Below are positions 24,801 through 36,524 of a DNA stretch of 64,000 nt, piece by piece. The notes under the pieces are model-generated. The model made no database searches and was not told the DNA's origin. It worked only from the letters and a program-made list of their open reading frames with translations. How positions within the stretch are numbered: the first letter of the stretch is position 1; each line of letters opens with the position of its first letter. The position numbers and the translations under genes are program-made. This stretch comes from Stenopsyche tienmushanensis (lineage: Eukaryota > Arthropoda > Insecta > Trichoptera > Stenopsychidae), in contig WACJ01000274.1 of the NCBI GenBank assembly GCA_008973525.1, positions 1-64,000 of the forward strand, read 5' to 3'.

Positions 24801-25390
24801 CAACCTTTTTTTACCTCTTACTAGCCTTTGATATTTTCAATTTTTTTTTTCATATTTTTAAAGAAGATTTATAAAAATCTTTTTCTCTCTGGTCGGTGGG
24901 TGGCGGCGCTGGGGATGTAGACGTTAGGGACGGGTGCAGGCACGTCTGCACAGGTCGAGCGCCCGTCGGCGATTGATTGTATATTGAAATGCACAGGCAT
25001 TTATATACTTGTTTTATTATATTTATATTTTTTTATCCTCCAGTGCAGATTTTCACAAATGGAGTTAGAAGTGTTGGGTTGATTTAATATAGACAGCCTG
25101 GTTTATTGTTGTTTAATTCTGGGTTTTTGAAGTCTGAGTGGGATAATGAAGCTGCTCAGAGGATAATGTTAATTCGTTCATCTTGAGAGACTCCAGCTGC
25201 GAGAATAAAAGTTACGTCGGTGGAAAGAACACATCTTCTCGCAGTCAAGATAATTAATTTACTATCTCTTATTTTCTTTTTCTGTGCACCCACATTATAA
25301 ATTCGTGCACGTTTAGGTGGGCAAAAAAGGTTTTAATTGCACTTCCACAGGTTAACATAGGATTCTTATTAAAATATTATTCCCCTCACG
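21823..25390. other. Non-coding region, no gene seen
   Basis: Frames at 22547-22774 (reverse) and 23562-23777 were read and show no domain. TTAAGGGGTTAATCTAGTC at about 24263 could be one end of a TTAA-target element, but no opposite end was found. Long A/T runs lie at 24600-24700. A GC-richer patch is at 24890-24970. Confidence 0.4.
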
Positions 25391-25990
25391 CTACTACAGC
25401 TAGCTGTGCAGAAGGTGGCCAGTGAGCTAGGATGGCTCATGCCCAATATCGGAGGGCCAAAGCCGTGCAGAAGACATACCATAAACGAGGTAATATCCTC
25501 AATTCTCCTGTACGAAGACCCGATATGGCATGAGTCGCCCAGACACGAAAGCTACAGAAGGAAGCTGGCCGGGGTCCAGCGACAGGGAGCGCTCCGAGTC
25601 ACCGCAGCATACAGAACAGTATCTGAAGAAGCGGTGCTCGTGATCGCTGGAATATCCCCGCTTGATTTCCAGGCAAATAAAAGGGCCTTAGACTACAAAG
25701 ATCCTAAAAATCTCAACAAACATGACCAGAAACTGATGGAAGTCTGGCAACGGAGATGGGATCAGTCCAGCAAGGGAAGATGAACCCACCAACTTATCGC
25801 AGAGACCCACCAACTTTTTTATAGAGAGACGCAGAGCGCCTCTTTAGGACCTAAAGCAATGTAAAAAACAATACCAGGGGTACAGAGAAGGATAAGGGAG
25901 GGGTTTAGTCAGTATAAATCTGACACTACCCACTATGGATGCAAAGATTCCACTCCCACAAGGAAAAAAAATCTTAAGAAGAAGAAAAAT
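25391..25990 (+). pseudogene. 3' end of an R1-type LINE
   Basis: An open stretch reads ELGWLMPNIGGP, then LLYEDPIWHES, then LAGVQRQGALRVTAAYRTVS and EEAVLVIAGISPLDF, then WQRRWDQSSKGR. This is the reverse-transcriptase C-terminal region of R1-clade (jockey-superfamily) LINEs, where the usual strings are LLYGAPIW, RVTSAYRTVS and EAVLVIAG. Downstream is a conserved 3' tail with TCTGACACTACCCACTATGG and an AAGAAG-rich end. The copy is 5'-truncated and has lost the zinc knuckle and most of the RT. Confidence 0.85.
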
Positions 25991-28900
25991 ATATTATTAG
26001 TGAAAGTAATACAATTGAACAATTGAAACAATTCAAAATAAAGCTTTAGAAAATGAATATCAGCTTTCAAGCATTGAATCTATGATGTTCTTGCATGATG
26101 CTAATAATGATTTAAAAAAACTTAAGCATAATAGCAATAAAATTGTTCATTATGTTTTTATTTTTAATTCAAGATCCATAACGATTTAGTTATCATAATA
26201 ATTCTTGGGATGTGTAAATGAAAAACTTATTTTTAACAGTGTTTAAAAGCTTCACCAAAAGCAAAAGGTAGAACACACAATGAGGTAAGCAGTCGAGTAG
26301 TTATTGGAGTTTAATGAATTTCAACTTGAAACTCTTCAAAATTAACCAAGTGTGAATGTTATCGATGAAATATTCCTACGGGAATACATCCGCGTTCTTA
26401 ACTCGTTAAAATCCCCGATTCCACCCAAAGCTGACTAATTAAATGTAAACACTCACACAAAATTTACCTTCCGCAGCATTTCTAAATTTCCTTTTCTCCC
26501 TAACAGCGACCTCGACAACCAAATGGTTAATGTTAACTTTTCATTTAACTGTAAAACGAGCCTCCCTGAGGGTCTCGAGTGTACCGGGAAGAGACGTAGT
26601 CGTCGAACAAAATAACTCTCGAAAAATAGTGGCGAAAATATTAATTTGAAACTAAAATAATAAATTTGAAAATGCCTTCGTTAAAGTTCAAGCGGAATGC
26701 TTCCAAGTCGTGTAAATTATGATGAAGCTCTTCGCGGTCAGTAATTAAAAGCAGATGGGAACACCAAGTTTGCTTTTTTTCAGGAACTGAAACTGAAGTG
26801 CCGTTAAGTGCTCCGGCTGAAAATTAAACAGTCATGTTTAATAAATATGATATTTCACGATCTATATAAATTTCTTTACAGCCTTTATAAAAGCGCCTGG
26901 ATACGATACGGAATACAAGCTTTATTGCAAGACTAATAAAATTTTATTCAAATTCAGCCATCAGAATATAAATTAATTCATAACATTACTTCGTCGCCTT
27001 TTAAGATGCATTTCGCGTGTCTTAGAGATTTTTCTTCGCAAAATATAGCTGTGTCGAGCTCAATTATCGTGTTTAATTTTCAAGAATGGCGTGACTTTCG
27101 GTTCGCTGGCTTCGTGGTCAGCGAAGACTACCTATGGGTCATTATTGTACTCGGTGGCCGGTAAAAAGTGTATGATAGAGGCAATTGAGACTAATGATAC
27201 AAGTCCATATAGTTGAAGGCGGTAATGGTATCGCGTGCTTACGTTGACTATACCCGCCCAATAGCTTAATACACAATCTTGAGAGAAAGCTTTCTTTTTA
27301 ATGGCTGCAATGAATATCGTATATAGCCATTATATCCAATATATGGAGTTGAATTTATCATTCAAAACCGGAATTCAATCATGGATGAAACATATTTATA
27401 TATCAAAATATTCCTATAAATACTGCTATGAAATTATTGGCAAATGCAAAGAAACACGTTTTTCGAATATGGTGTCCTCTTATATAGATATTGTACCAAG
27501 AGCTTAATAAAATTTTCATATAATTGTGAAAGAAAGTTTGAACATCATTATATATATACAAAAGTACAATATAAATAAGTGGCGCAATTAAGGGATGACA
27601 AATTATATTTTTGCTAAATATGGATCTTTGAAAAAATATGAGTTGCAAGCAATTTGCTTCGTTTGCATCTTAAATGAGTATACTTCTTTTGGTGGCTGAA
27701 TTTGGCGAAATCAGAATTTAATCATGTCATTGGTTTCATCCTTTACAAATATGCCGTACGAAGCTCACGCTCCAGAGAATCCTTTCATGCATTTTCTATC
27801 GCGATTCTTTCGTGGACTCTTGCATCAGACATCCGTGAATAATTCAGGCTGCTCTCCTTGTTTGTTAGCGGGGTGGAAGGGTGGCAGTCTCTGTATTATT
27901 AGGACGATGATATGAGAACCAGAGGGTTCAGGAGGATCCAGGACGACAAGGAAGAGGGGTGGAGACATCGGCAGCCCCAGACAAAGGAAGACTCCCGTTG
28001 TAATGACGCTCTTACACGGGAATACGAGGTATGCTTCACCGGCACTATTTAATTAGGTCTTAGCGAATGCATCCAATCTTATTGAATGCACCGGTATTGA
28101 AATTGCTCCAATAAAATATGACAATTTATAAGACCTCAACTGCAAATTAATGAAATACATAAAATATATATATATATATCTGCGGCAATGGGGTAAAATA
28201 AATAATCCGTCTAGACATCAAAGAGTATCTCGAACATTATAGAACTCTGGAGAAAAATAAATGAGGACATCTTGAGGTGTTTTTTTAACCATGCGAAAGG
28301 CAAATTTAATTCGGTCTAGTGAACAAAAGGAGAAAAAGTTATGATGGCTTTTAAAATACAATATAACTTGTACTTGGACGATAAAATATTTTAGTTTTTA
28401 CGAAAGAAAGAGATTTGGCTTTGAGCAAATTATGTAGTTTTTTAACGTGATCTTCTTTGAAGTTAATTCGTAATATGATAGACATGATGATTATCACAAT
28501 TTCAGAGAACTTAAGGCATGTGACTGATCTTTGATGGTTTAGTTGAATATCTTCAAAGGTAAATTTAAAGATACACATAAGGCTTTAGAACCATTTATAT
28601 ATGTATGTAAATTTTATATATCCAAATTTGAAAATATGTTATTAACACTTATGCTACTTACGCAAAAACTTACGCTAGGGGTTGGCGATTTTCTTTGAAA
28701 ATGTTCATTAGGGTAATATTGTCTTGCTATTAACTTTTATAAGAATTACCAAAAATATCTCGACTCACAAGTTTATCCTATAATTTGCCTATAAAAATTC
28801 AATGTATTATTTTTAAGCCCAATTCCACAAATTCAAATTGTATAAGACAAATTCATATATCGATTTTTTAAAGTATAATATTAGTTTTGTGCGAAATATT

Positions 28901-30334
28901 CAATTTTAGCGCAAATATGTTAATCATGCGAGAGTTTTTATGGTTTTGAATACTTCGCTGATTCGCTTTCAAATTGAATTGTCTGAAAATCGCTTTGAGA
29001 ATAAATTTGAATTCTGTTGCAGTTTTGAATGATTGAATTTCAAATTGATGGAGCTATAATACAACAGGGGAACAACCCCTCCTATTACTTATCTTTTTTT
29101 ATAATGGGGGAAACAACCCATCGAATGTTTATATAAATGTAACAAATATTTGAGAATCTCTGAATGAATGAATTAATTTAGCTTTAAATGTATTTATGAA
29201 TGTTTCATATGAAAAAAAATTGTTGATTATCTCGCGTTTCGCGATGGAAAACAACAAGGATTTGGATCCATTGGTTATCTATATTGGATTCTTTATTTCA
29301 TTATTCCCTTTTCTATGACCAAAAACATTTAATTTAACAGCAAGTGAGTTTCAAAGAAAATTATAAGAACTTTGTTGGCAATGAAATCCAAGTATTCTCG
29401 AAAGGGATTTATTTTCGTGCCTCACTATCGCCGGCTATCCTTAGGGACCGAATTTCTTTTCTCGCTTAGTTAGCTCTGACTCGACAGTCATTTCGAGAAA
29501 GAGAGATGTCTCAGAAATCGATGTCGATGCTTTTCTAAGGTCACTTCATTACAACGGGTGAGGGGTCAAATAAATTTGTCGTGGGCGTTAGTCTCAGAAG
29601 CATACCTTATATTTCCATTGTTGAGTTGTCTCACGTACTTCACCGCAGACTACTGATGTCAGCAACTCATTACAGCTGCCTCGCCCTTTACACTTGCTTC
29701 CATTTTCGTAACCCATGGACTATGCATATGTTTATTAACTGCTTAAGCGTATGAGTTTTAAGCTTTTATAGTTCGTTTAAACTTGAAATTTGAATAACTG
29801 GTCCAAAAAATAAAGATTTCCTTATATAAAAGTACGAGGACTTGCATAGTTATGAGTGCAGATACACTACAATGACTCTTGTGGATTATGATTTGGAAAT
29901 GGTTGCGATTAACGGGAAGGTGACGATCAACGAGGAAATGTTATTTAATCATTTCATTATTTTTCTTGCAACAACTCCACGCATTTTTGGCAATTAACTT
30001 TTACACAAGAAAAGCTTCTCAGATGCAATTTTCTTAAGACGAAAGATGATACTCTAATTCCTGCAGCCCTTGTTGGTTAAGGGTTCACCGTGTGATTTAA
30101 GCAAATTTTGAATATCATCCACATCAACACCTTCAATTCCTCAGGGAATGGCTGAATTATTAATTAATTTTATAGTATTTTGAAAGTCATTTTTGTAATT
30201 AATATGACCGTTACCAAATTTTATGAATAACTTGTTGCAATAATGCAATAAACGAAGATTATCTGTATAGGGTGATATCCGCAAAAGCAGATGTGGAAGT
30301 GTTTGAAAGCTTCAAATATCATGATAAATGTAAA
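25991..30334. other. Non-coding region with one dispersed repeat, no gene seen
   Basis: Several short frames (27301-27507, 27724-27915, 28351-28578 reverse) lack recognisable domains. The second copy of the 62-bp repeat is at 27563-27624. A TA microsatellite lies near 28160-28180. Confidence 0.4.
27563..27624 (-). repeat. Dispersed 62-bp repeat, copy 2
   Basis: Reverse complement of 7849-7910 with 56 of 62 matches by eye. Flanking sequences do not align, so only a short piece of the repeat family is shared. Confidence 0.7.
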
Positions 30335-30381
30335 TAGCTCAGTGCGATTAAGTGATCAGACTAGTAGCTTGGGTTCAAATC
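30335..30381 (+). repeat. tRNA-like polymerase III boxes, probable SINE or tRNA relic
   Basis: TAGCTCAGTGCGATTAAGT resembles a tRNA A box and GGGTTCAAATC a B box, with ATCAGACT between them as in many tRNA anticodon stems. The boxes are 36 bases apart, shorter than in an intact tRNA, and the T-stem does not pair well, so a working tRNA is unlikely. A degraded tRNA-derived SINE is the better reading. Confidence 0.35.
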
Positions 30382-31293
30382 AATATACACACCATGAAAA
30401 AACCATGTCAAAGTGTTGGGAAATAGTTCCGTAAAAAGGACTATTTAATATAGATCTGTTGTAAAGAATAAAAAGCTCGGTATGCAGCTTACTGCAATTG
30501 CAGAAAGCTCTGCAACAACGTTTTAATTTTCGGGCAATGTCGCTTCCATAATAGATTCATATCGAATAAATATTAATGACAATGTTAATGTCCATGTAAT
30601 ATCGCAGCCGTATAATATCCGTTTATATGCATACATTCTAAGTTACTTAGTAATGAAATCCTATTTCACGGATGCTGTAGCACTCAAACTGCTTTCTCTC
30701 TGGAGCACACTACTCACTATTAATCTGCATTACGCCACTTCATTGCTTTCATCCTCGAGTATGAAATTTTATCATGGAAAAGCTCGAATATACGCACGAA
30801 GCCGTGAACACTCTGAATGTATGCATGTTTCCTCGATTGTGAAAGCAATTTTAGTTTTATTGAATTGGAATTTCGAATGAATTGGACCTATTTATTGACA
30901 GTTATTTCTAAGGAATTATTTTTGTTCCGAAAAACCGCATTGGGATTGTTTATTGCCGACAAAATGAAATTCGGTGGTATGCCGCGAAGTGACGTGAAAT
31001 CTGGACAATGCATTAATATTAATTTAGCGAATATTCCATTACTTTAGGGAACGATTGCCGCCATATTCGCAATATAAAAAAATCATAATTTTGAGCATAT
31101 TTTCTTGTTCTGCAACTTTTTAGATTAAATAATGTCCATCTGCTGGTGATAAATTTGAAATATTAAATCGTTCGATAAGGGTTAACCATACATTTTTGAT
31201 CAATATAATATTTGTATATATTATATCTAATCTACCCATTGTACTTTATTTAAAGTACTTTGTCCTTGATATATAATTTTCAATGGGTTATAT
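30382..31293. other. Non-coding region, no gene seen
   Basis: Two overlapping frames at 30653-30880 and 30817-31047 have no domain or splice signature I can recognise. Confidence 0.4.
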
Positions 31294-31420
31294 CATGGGT
31301 CGTCAACCTGGTCCGTACCGCCCACTAGTGGGCGGTAAGGGCTTTCGTGGTGGGCTGTGGGAGATTTTTGCTTTTACCCAAAAATCTTTGATAATTTCAT
31401 TTCACAATTTTTATTTTTCG
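31294..31420 (+). mobile_element. One end of a hAT-type element with a perfect palindrome
   Basis: CATGGGTCGTCAACCTGG at 31294 is close to hAT terminal repeats of the CAGGGGTCGTCAACC kind. It is followed by a perfect 22-bp palindrome at 31316-31337 centred on CCCACTAGTGGG. No partner end is visible before the DDE element that begins near 31580. Confidence 0.45.
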
Positions 31421-31579
31421 GCATAGCTTTCTTCATCCATCTACTAAACATATTGCGATCGGATTACCTTTTTTCATTGCTACATTTAGAAAGTAACACG
31501 TGCCTAATTGCAAATTCTTAGAATTTCGTCCGTTATATGATTCATTGCTATGTTTTATTAAAATTTTATATACATTTTT

Positions 31580-32627
31580 GCACATTTTTTTTTAAAGAAA
31601 TCATTATTTTATGTAATTACGTTAAAACATTGTTCTTAGTAGCTTCCAGTTACAAAGATGTGCGAACTAATGAGAAATATCAACTAACAACTATTTTGAA
31701 TTTAGGTTAGTTTTAAAAATATCTCTAGTTTATTTCATTTACAACAATATGCTACATGTCATACAAATCATTCAATAAGTCGTTAAACTTGAAGAGTTAC
31801 CAGTTTGCAAGGCTCACGGTTAAGAAAATACTTTTTATGTTTAAGATGTTTTTATTAAATTTATTTACAAAATTTGTTCCTTCAATTAGGATTTCTTTTG
31901 TGGGTACCTCTGTCGTGTAAATTAATTATTTCGGCAACCCTATTCCGTGGGTCGCACGGTCACCAGACCTGACACCACTGGATTTCTTTGTCTGGGGATG
32001 TGCCCTATTCTATGGCCTCGCACTCTCTCTCTAGACCTGACACCACTGGATTTTGTCTGTGTAGGGACGTGCAAAAAGATGAATATAAATGGCGATGCCT
32101 ACAAAATAAATACTAATTGAATACAATAATAATAATTGCCTTTGCAAAAATGAAAGAGGAAATTCTACTTCAGACGATTACAATTGAGATAAGATTTTTA
32201 TTATTTTTTTCTTTCTTTGGGATGTGCAAATCAATTATTTTGTATATCCCAAAGAAATCCGGTAGTGTCAGATTTGAAGACTATGGGAGCCATGGAATAT
32301 GGCACGTTCCCAGGCAAATAAATCCAGTGGTGTCAGGTCGGGAGTCCGTGCGACCCACAAAATAGGGCACATCCCTAGACAAAAAAATCCAGTGCTATTA
32401 GGTATGTAGACCGTGCGAGGGCACGGTCTACATACCTAATAGCACTGGATAGGGCACGTTCCCAGATAAAGAAATCCAATGGTGTCAGAGATGCCCACAA
32501 AAGAAATCCTAATTGAAAGAATAATCGTCGTCTTTGCTACAATGAAAGAAGATATTGCTACTTCAAAAAAACTACAGTTGAAATAAGAAAAATAAATTTT
32601 GTCACTCCATGTGCAAAACCCCCTGTA
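31580..32627 (+). mobile_element. Rearranged DDE-transposase TIR element, family X copy 2
   Basis: Aligns with 35840-36524 over the left part. Near 31942-32010 the forward strand encodes WVARSPDLTPLDFFVWG, the third-aspartate block of a Tc1/IS630-type transposase. The right end CCATGTGCAAAACCCCCTGTA (32607-32627) is the inverse of the family's TACAGGGGGTTTTGCA terminus. The catalytic block is present again downstream and, from about 32280 to 32500, in inverted orientation, with a perfect inverted repeat at 32387-32450. It has no intact gene. Confidence 0.65.
32387..32450. repeat. Perfect inverted repeat, 30-bp arms, 4-base spacer
   Basis: The left arm 32387-32416 begins ATCCAGTGCTATTAGG and the right arm 32421-32450 is its exact reverse complement; GAGG separates them. 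It lies in inverted fragments of the DDE element. Exact identity of the arms against the diverged surroundings points to a recent template switch or an assembly fold-back. Confidence 0.97.
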
Positions 32628-34523
32628 TGTAGTGGAATAAATTATGGTGTCTTAATCATTGGAATTATAAATCTGAAACAAATTATTATGATTGAATTAA
32701 TATCTCCATCTTTACACTGTAAGGTGAATTATTCAAGTTCTTGAATATGTATATTGTTTAATCTTGACCTAAATACACAATCAGCTTAAATGCTTTGGAT
32801 ATCTCACCTCAAGATACCATTACGATGTAGTACTATTGTAAATGTACATAATAATGTGGTCAAATTAATACACATCATGTTGAGACCAGATATTCATGTC
32901 TCTCATGTTGCAATCGTTCTTACGATATTATAATTGATTCGCCCAAACGATATCGATGATGGACGATCAGTCTTCATGGATTGATTGCATGGTCGAAATG
33001 CATTAATTGTATGAATTTGCATGTGGGTTAGTTTGAATAATAAGCCATGATTAAATTTGTTCAATAATGTATTTGTTTGATTAACATAAAGAATAGAAAA
33101 TCACCTACATTCTTTTGCAATTTCCTATTTCATTATACAAGTTTAAAATACCATTACGTCTTTTGGATTTTTAAAATATAACAATCTTATGTTACAACAT
33201 AAAATATATGTATACAAATCTATTTACATTTTTTTCTTAAAAGTCTTCGTCCGCAGAATCGCGTATTCATGAATGGCCTATAAAAGTCTTAGCGATGTAA
33301 GGAATGAATATCGGATCGATTGTACGTCAACGTTTACGATTTATCGTTATTTACATACGTCGTTTATACAGATAAACTATCAGTTTTTTGATCTTTGCTG
33401 TTGAAACTTACAAATATGATTGTTTATTTTATTATTTTGTTACAATAAAAATTACTTACGTTATGACAGATGAAGGTTTAAAAGAGTTACATTTTTGAAG
33501 TCCAATTTCAATCCCAAATTAATACAATTTTTAATGAAGGAGATTTACGAAATAGGTGTTTCATTTATAGCACCATGAAAATAAATCATAAATTTTAGAT
33601 AAATGTGTCAGAGTATGTTGAAAGGCAATATATGTGCATTGAAGCATTTTTGAAGCCATTAAAAGTAGCTGCATAATAATGTCTAAAATGGCACACATCA
33701 AATTATTTTGATATTAAAAATCAAATCTAAATTAATCTAATGACATTGAAGGCACTCAAAACCTCAAGGCATTATTATTAAAAGATAAATTGCAATAATT
33801 ATTTGCTTAATTTATAGCATATAACATAAATTGAATGGATATTAAAATTTAAATCAAATGATTGCTTGTGGCTCTGTCTTGCATATTGTAAAATGGTTCA
33901 GATTAGATATTAAAAAATCGTCCATTTAAAATAATATTTATTTTTAACGTATTACATGATATGTTATCACAAATGGAAGTCAGAAATATTCATGATTAGC
34001 CCTTCAACACACTCGTACAAGTTTTCACATAGCATTCGCTGTAAAATTATTATCTATTCACAACTTTAATTCCTTATAGCCTACTTGGTTGTGTTACAAA
34101 AATGTACACGTCTCCACAAATCATTTTTGTACACGACCCTTAAAATATTCGGTTCGATAAGCACTCATAAAAAAATCAACTGCGATACGACTTTCGTTTT
34201 TTACCTATATTTTGCGATTTATAAGCGTTGCCGATCGATCTCTCAATAGTGATAAGTAGGCAAAAATGATAAAATGATATACCGTCCGTTTACATGTTAT
34301 TATTACTCGTATGAATTATTCATTACAATTATCAATTTAATATTAGATGACAGTTCCACTGTATATAAAAATTCAGTCGATCTTATACAACAGTCATTAT
34401 AAAGGTGGAAACCACAAAATCATATTCGAACGAAAACAACAGTGACACGTAAAACACAGTTAAAACACACATAACCGTTATCTAACAGGGCTAAACCGTG
34501 GTTTCCACCAGTTCAAGTTCTTG
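32628..34523. other. Downstream flank and 3' UTR side of the Culd-like gene
   Basis: AT-rich and non-coding. The gene's stop codon is at 34526-34524 on the reverse strand, so its 3' UTR runs leftward from 34523. A 12-bp inverted repeat, GGTGGAAACCAC at 34404-34415 and GTGGTTTCCACC at 34498-34509, lies just after the stop. Confidence 0.5.
33937..33942 (-). terminator. Candidate poly(A) signal of the Culd-like gene
   Basis: Reverse strand reads AATAAA about 580 bases after the stop codon. It is one of several AATAAA strings in AT-rich sequence (another is near 33421-33433), so use is uncertain without transcript data. Confidence 0.25.
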
Positions 34524-35172
34524 TCAACAAAAACTGTCCTTTCCTTCTATATACATATCTTCGGTGGAAGGTGCGTAGACACCTTTCGAACTACCGTATC
34601 TGGAACCCATTGTGTTGCTGTGATGGGTACCGTATCTTCCTAATGTTCCTCCGTATCTTAAATCTGGGGTGTCTTTCATATATCTATCATCGGTCTGGGG
34701 GTCATATCTGCTGTCTGTAGTGTTGAACCTCGCATCGTTTATCCCATATCTTTCCGCCGATGAATATTTTGATCCCATGTATTTGTCTATCGTTGCATAT
34801 TTTTGGGTCGTGCCGTAATTTGGCTCGTTAGGCACGTAAGTGTCAGCCGCCGGTATCTGATACCGACCCATTCCAGCACCATTTGAGTGCATGTGATTGA
34901 CGTGGAGATGGTTATTGGAACTCGAATTCGCCTCGAGCTGAGCCTTTATCTTCTTCTTCTCCTTACATTTTCGTTGACAGTACTTGATACAGAATGTGAA
35001 GAGTATCGGAACGAAAAAGACGAGGAATACTCCTCCACCGATCATGATGTACAGCGTCGGGATGCCAAATTGGAAGGCACAATTTGAGTCCTCTTCGTCG
35101 AATCCCGACGGGCAATGGTTGACCCCGTCGCACCAAAGCGTCGAAGAAATGCAAGCATTTAGCTCTGGACAT
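34524..35172 (-). CDS. Culd: Culd-like receptor, last coding exon (LDLa end, membrane helix, tail)
   Basis: The acceptor TTTTTTTGCAG precedes base 35172, whose A completes the split codon AG|A (Arg), giving CPYR then CPELNACISS. The exon closes a six-cysteine LDLa domain, with Cys at residues 451, 455, 461, 468, 474 and 485 of the 669-residue readable protein and the acidic end FDEEDSNC. The membrane helix is at about 491-516 (IMIGGGVFLVFFVPILF), followed by a basic stop-transfer run KYCQRKCKEKKK. The 150-residue cytoplasmic tail is rich in Tyr, Asn, Ser and Gly and repeats the motif RYG (ERYG, LRYGG, GRYG, SRYG). It contains YATI, a fit to the YxxPhi AP-2 sorting signal. The stop is TGA at 34526-34524. 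LDLa followed by one helix after CUB domains fits insect Culd, known in Drosophila for endocytic trafficking of rhodopsin and TRPL. The ortholog name is an inference from architecture. Confidence 0.85.
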
Positions 35173-35721
35173 CTGCAAAAAAACATTCATCATTAAAACG
35201 TGTCATTTAATCATTTTGATAAAAAAGCAGCCATTAAAACCATCAATAACGTCAATATTTTCCATTTCATTACGACAAAGAGACAATTCCATGACAGTTT
35301 TCTTTACGCGAGCAAATTTTTGATTTAAAAGTCTATTAATGAGGAGGCGGCAAAAATGGGCGATGACGGTTTGACACTGTGATTTCCTCAAGCAAGGAAC
35401 GCAATGGTATTTTTTGCACAATACAGTCCTTTGAAAAGGGAGAATTTGGGACTAAAATATTTGAATAAAGCTTCTTTGTCAAATTTTCGTGTGGGTTGTA
35501 AGGAATAAAAAGAAATCACCTCAAGAATTCAACCTTTAAAATACGCAAATATTTTCATTTATGTAAAAATATTTCGCAAACATCTTCATTTATGAAACAT
35601 TGCTAATAATTGTAGCTACAAAATGATATGCTACATATGATTATTTGCAATTTTTCTAATATTATAATTAAAAACCGATTTAATCCAATGTATAGAGATC
35701 AACAAGTTATTAAAATTTATG

Positions 35722-36524
35722 TAGTGTTTTGCCCATGGACCAACCATTTTTTTTTTTTTTGGGGATTTAGGGGATCATTTTCTACGTTTCACATATAATT
35801 CCTAAGATATAAGTTAGTTTTGAGATTCCAAAGTCACAAAAAATGTGCGAATAAATGAGAGATATCAACTTTTAAATTCTCTAAACAAAAAACTAACAAC
35901 TATTTTGAACTTAATTTAGTTTTAAAAATATCTCTAGTTTATATCCTATCCAATGATATGCTACATATCATACAAATCATTCAATAAGTAGTCAAACTTG
36001 AAGAGTTACCAGTTTGGCAGGATCACGGGTAAGATAATAATTTTTATGTTTAAGATGTTTTTATTACATTTATTTTTAACATTTGTTAAAATTGGCCACC
36101 TTTGGTTCGTATGCAAGCACTACAACTTAATCTTATTTCAATTATAGTTGTCTGAAGTAGCATTTCCTCTTTAATTTTTGTAAAGGCGGGGCTTATTCCT
36201 TCAATTATTCCGTGGTTCGCACGGTCACCAGACCTGACACCACTGGATTTTTTTGTCTGGGGGATGTGCCCCGTTTCTGTGGCTCGCACTGTCTCATGAC
36301 CTGACACCACTGGATTTCTCTATGTAGGGACGTGCAAAATAATGAATTTAAATGGAGATGCCCACAAAAGAACTACAGTTGAAATAAGATTTTTTTACAT
36401 TTTGAAGGGAAAAAAATGTATTTCGACAACCTTGTTATTTAGGACATAGGGCCAATGTATGAAACGTAGCAAGTGAACTTCTTAACCTCAAAAAAAATTG
36501 TCGGTTCATGTGCAAAATGTGGTA
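35722..36524 (+). mobile_element. DDE-transposase TIR element, family X copy 3
   Basis: The left end, TAGTGTTTTGCCCATGGACC followed by a poly-T run, and the right end, whose reverse complement starts TACCACATTTTGCACATG, are imperfect inverted repeats of about 80 bp that both include TACGTTTCA. The middle matches copy 2 at 31640-32060. SPDLTPLDFF-type coding occurs near 36222-36250 and again near 36298-36320, so the catalytic segment is tandemly duplicated here too. It lies in the large intron of the Culd-like gene and has no intact reading frame. Confidence 0.65.

Noticed and set aside
34887..35196. Forward-strand frames over the receptor's last exon
   Set aside because: They are antisense shadows of the well-supported minus-strand exon.
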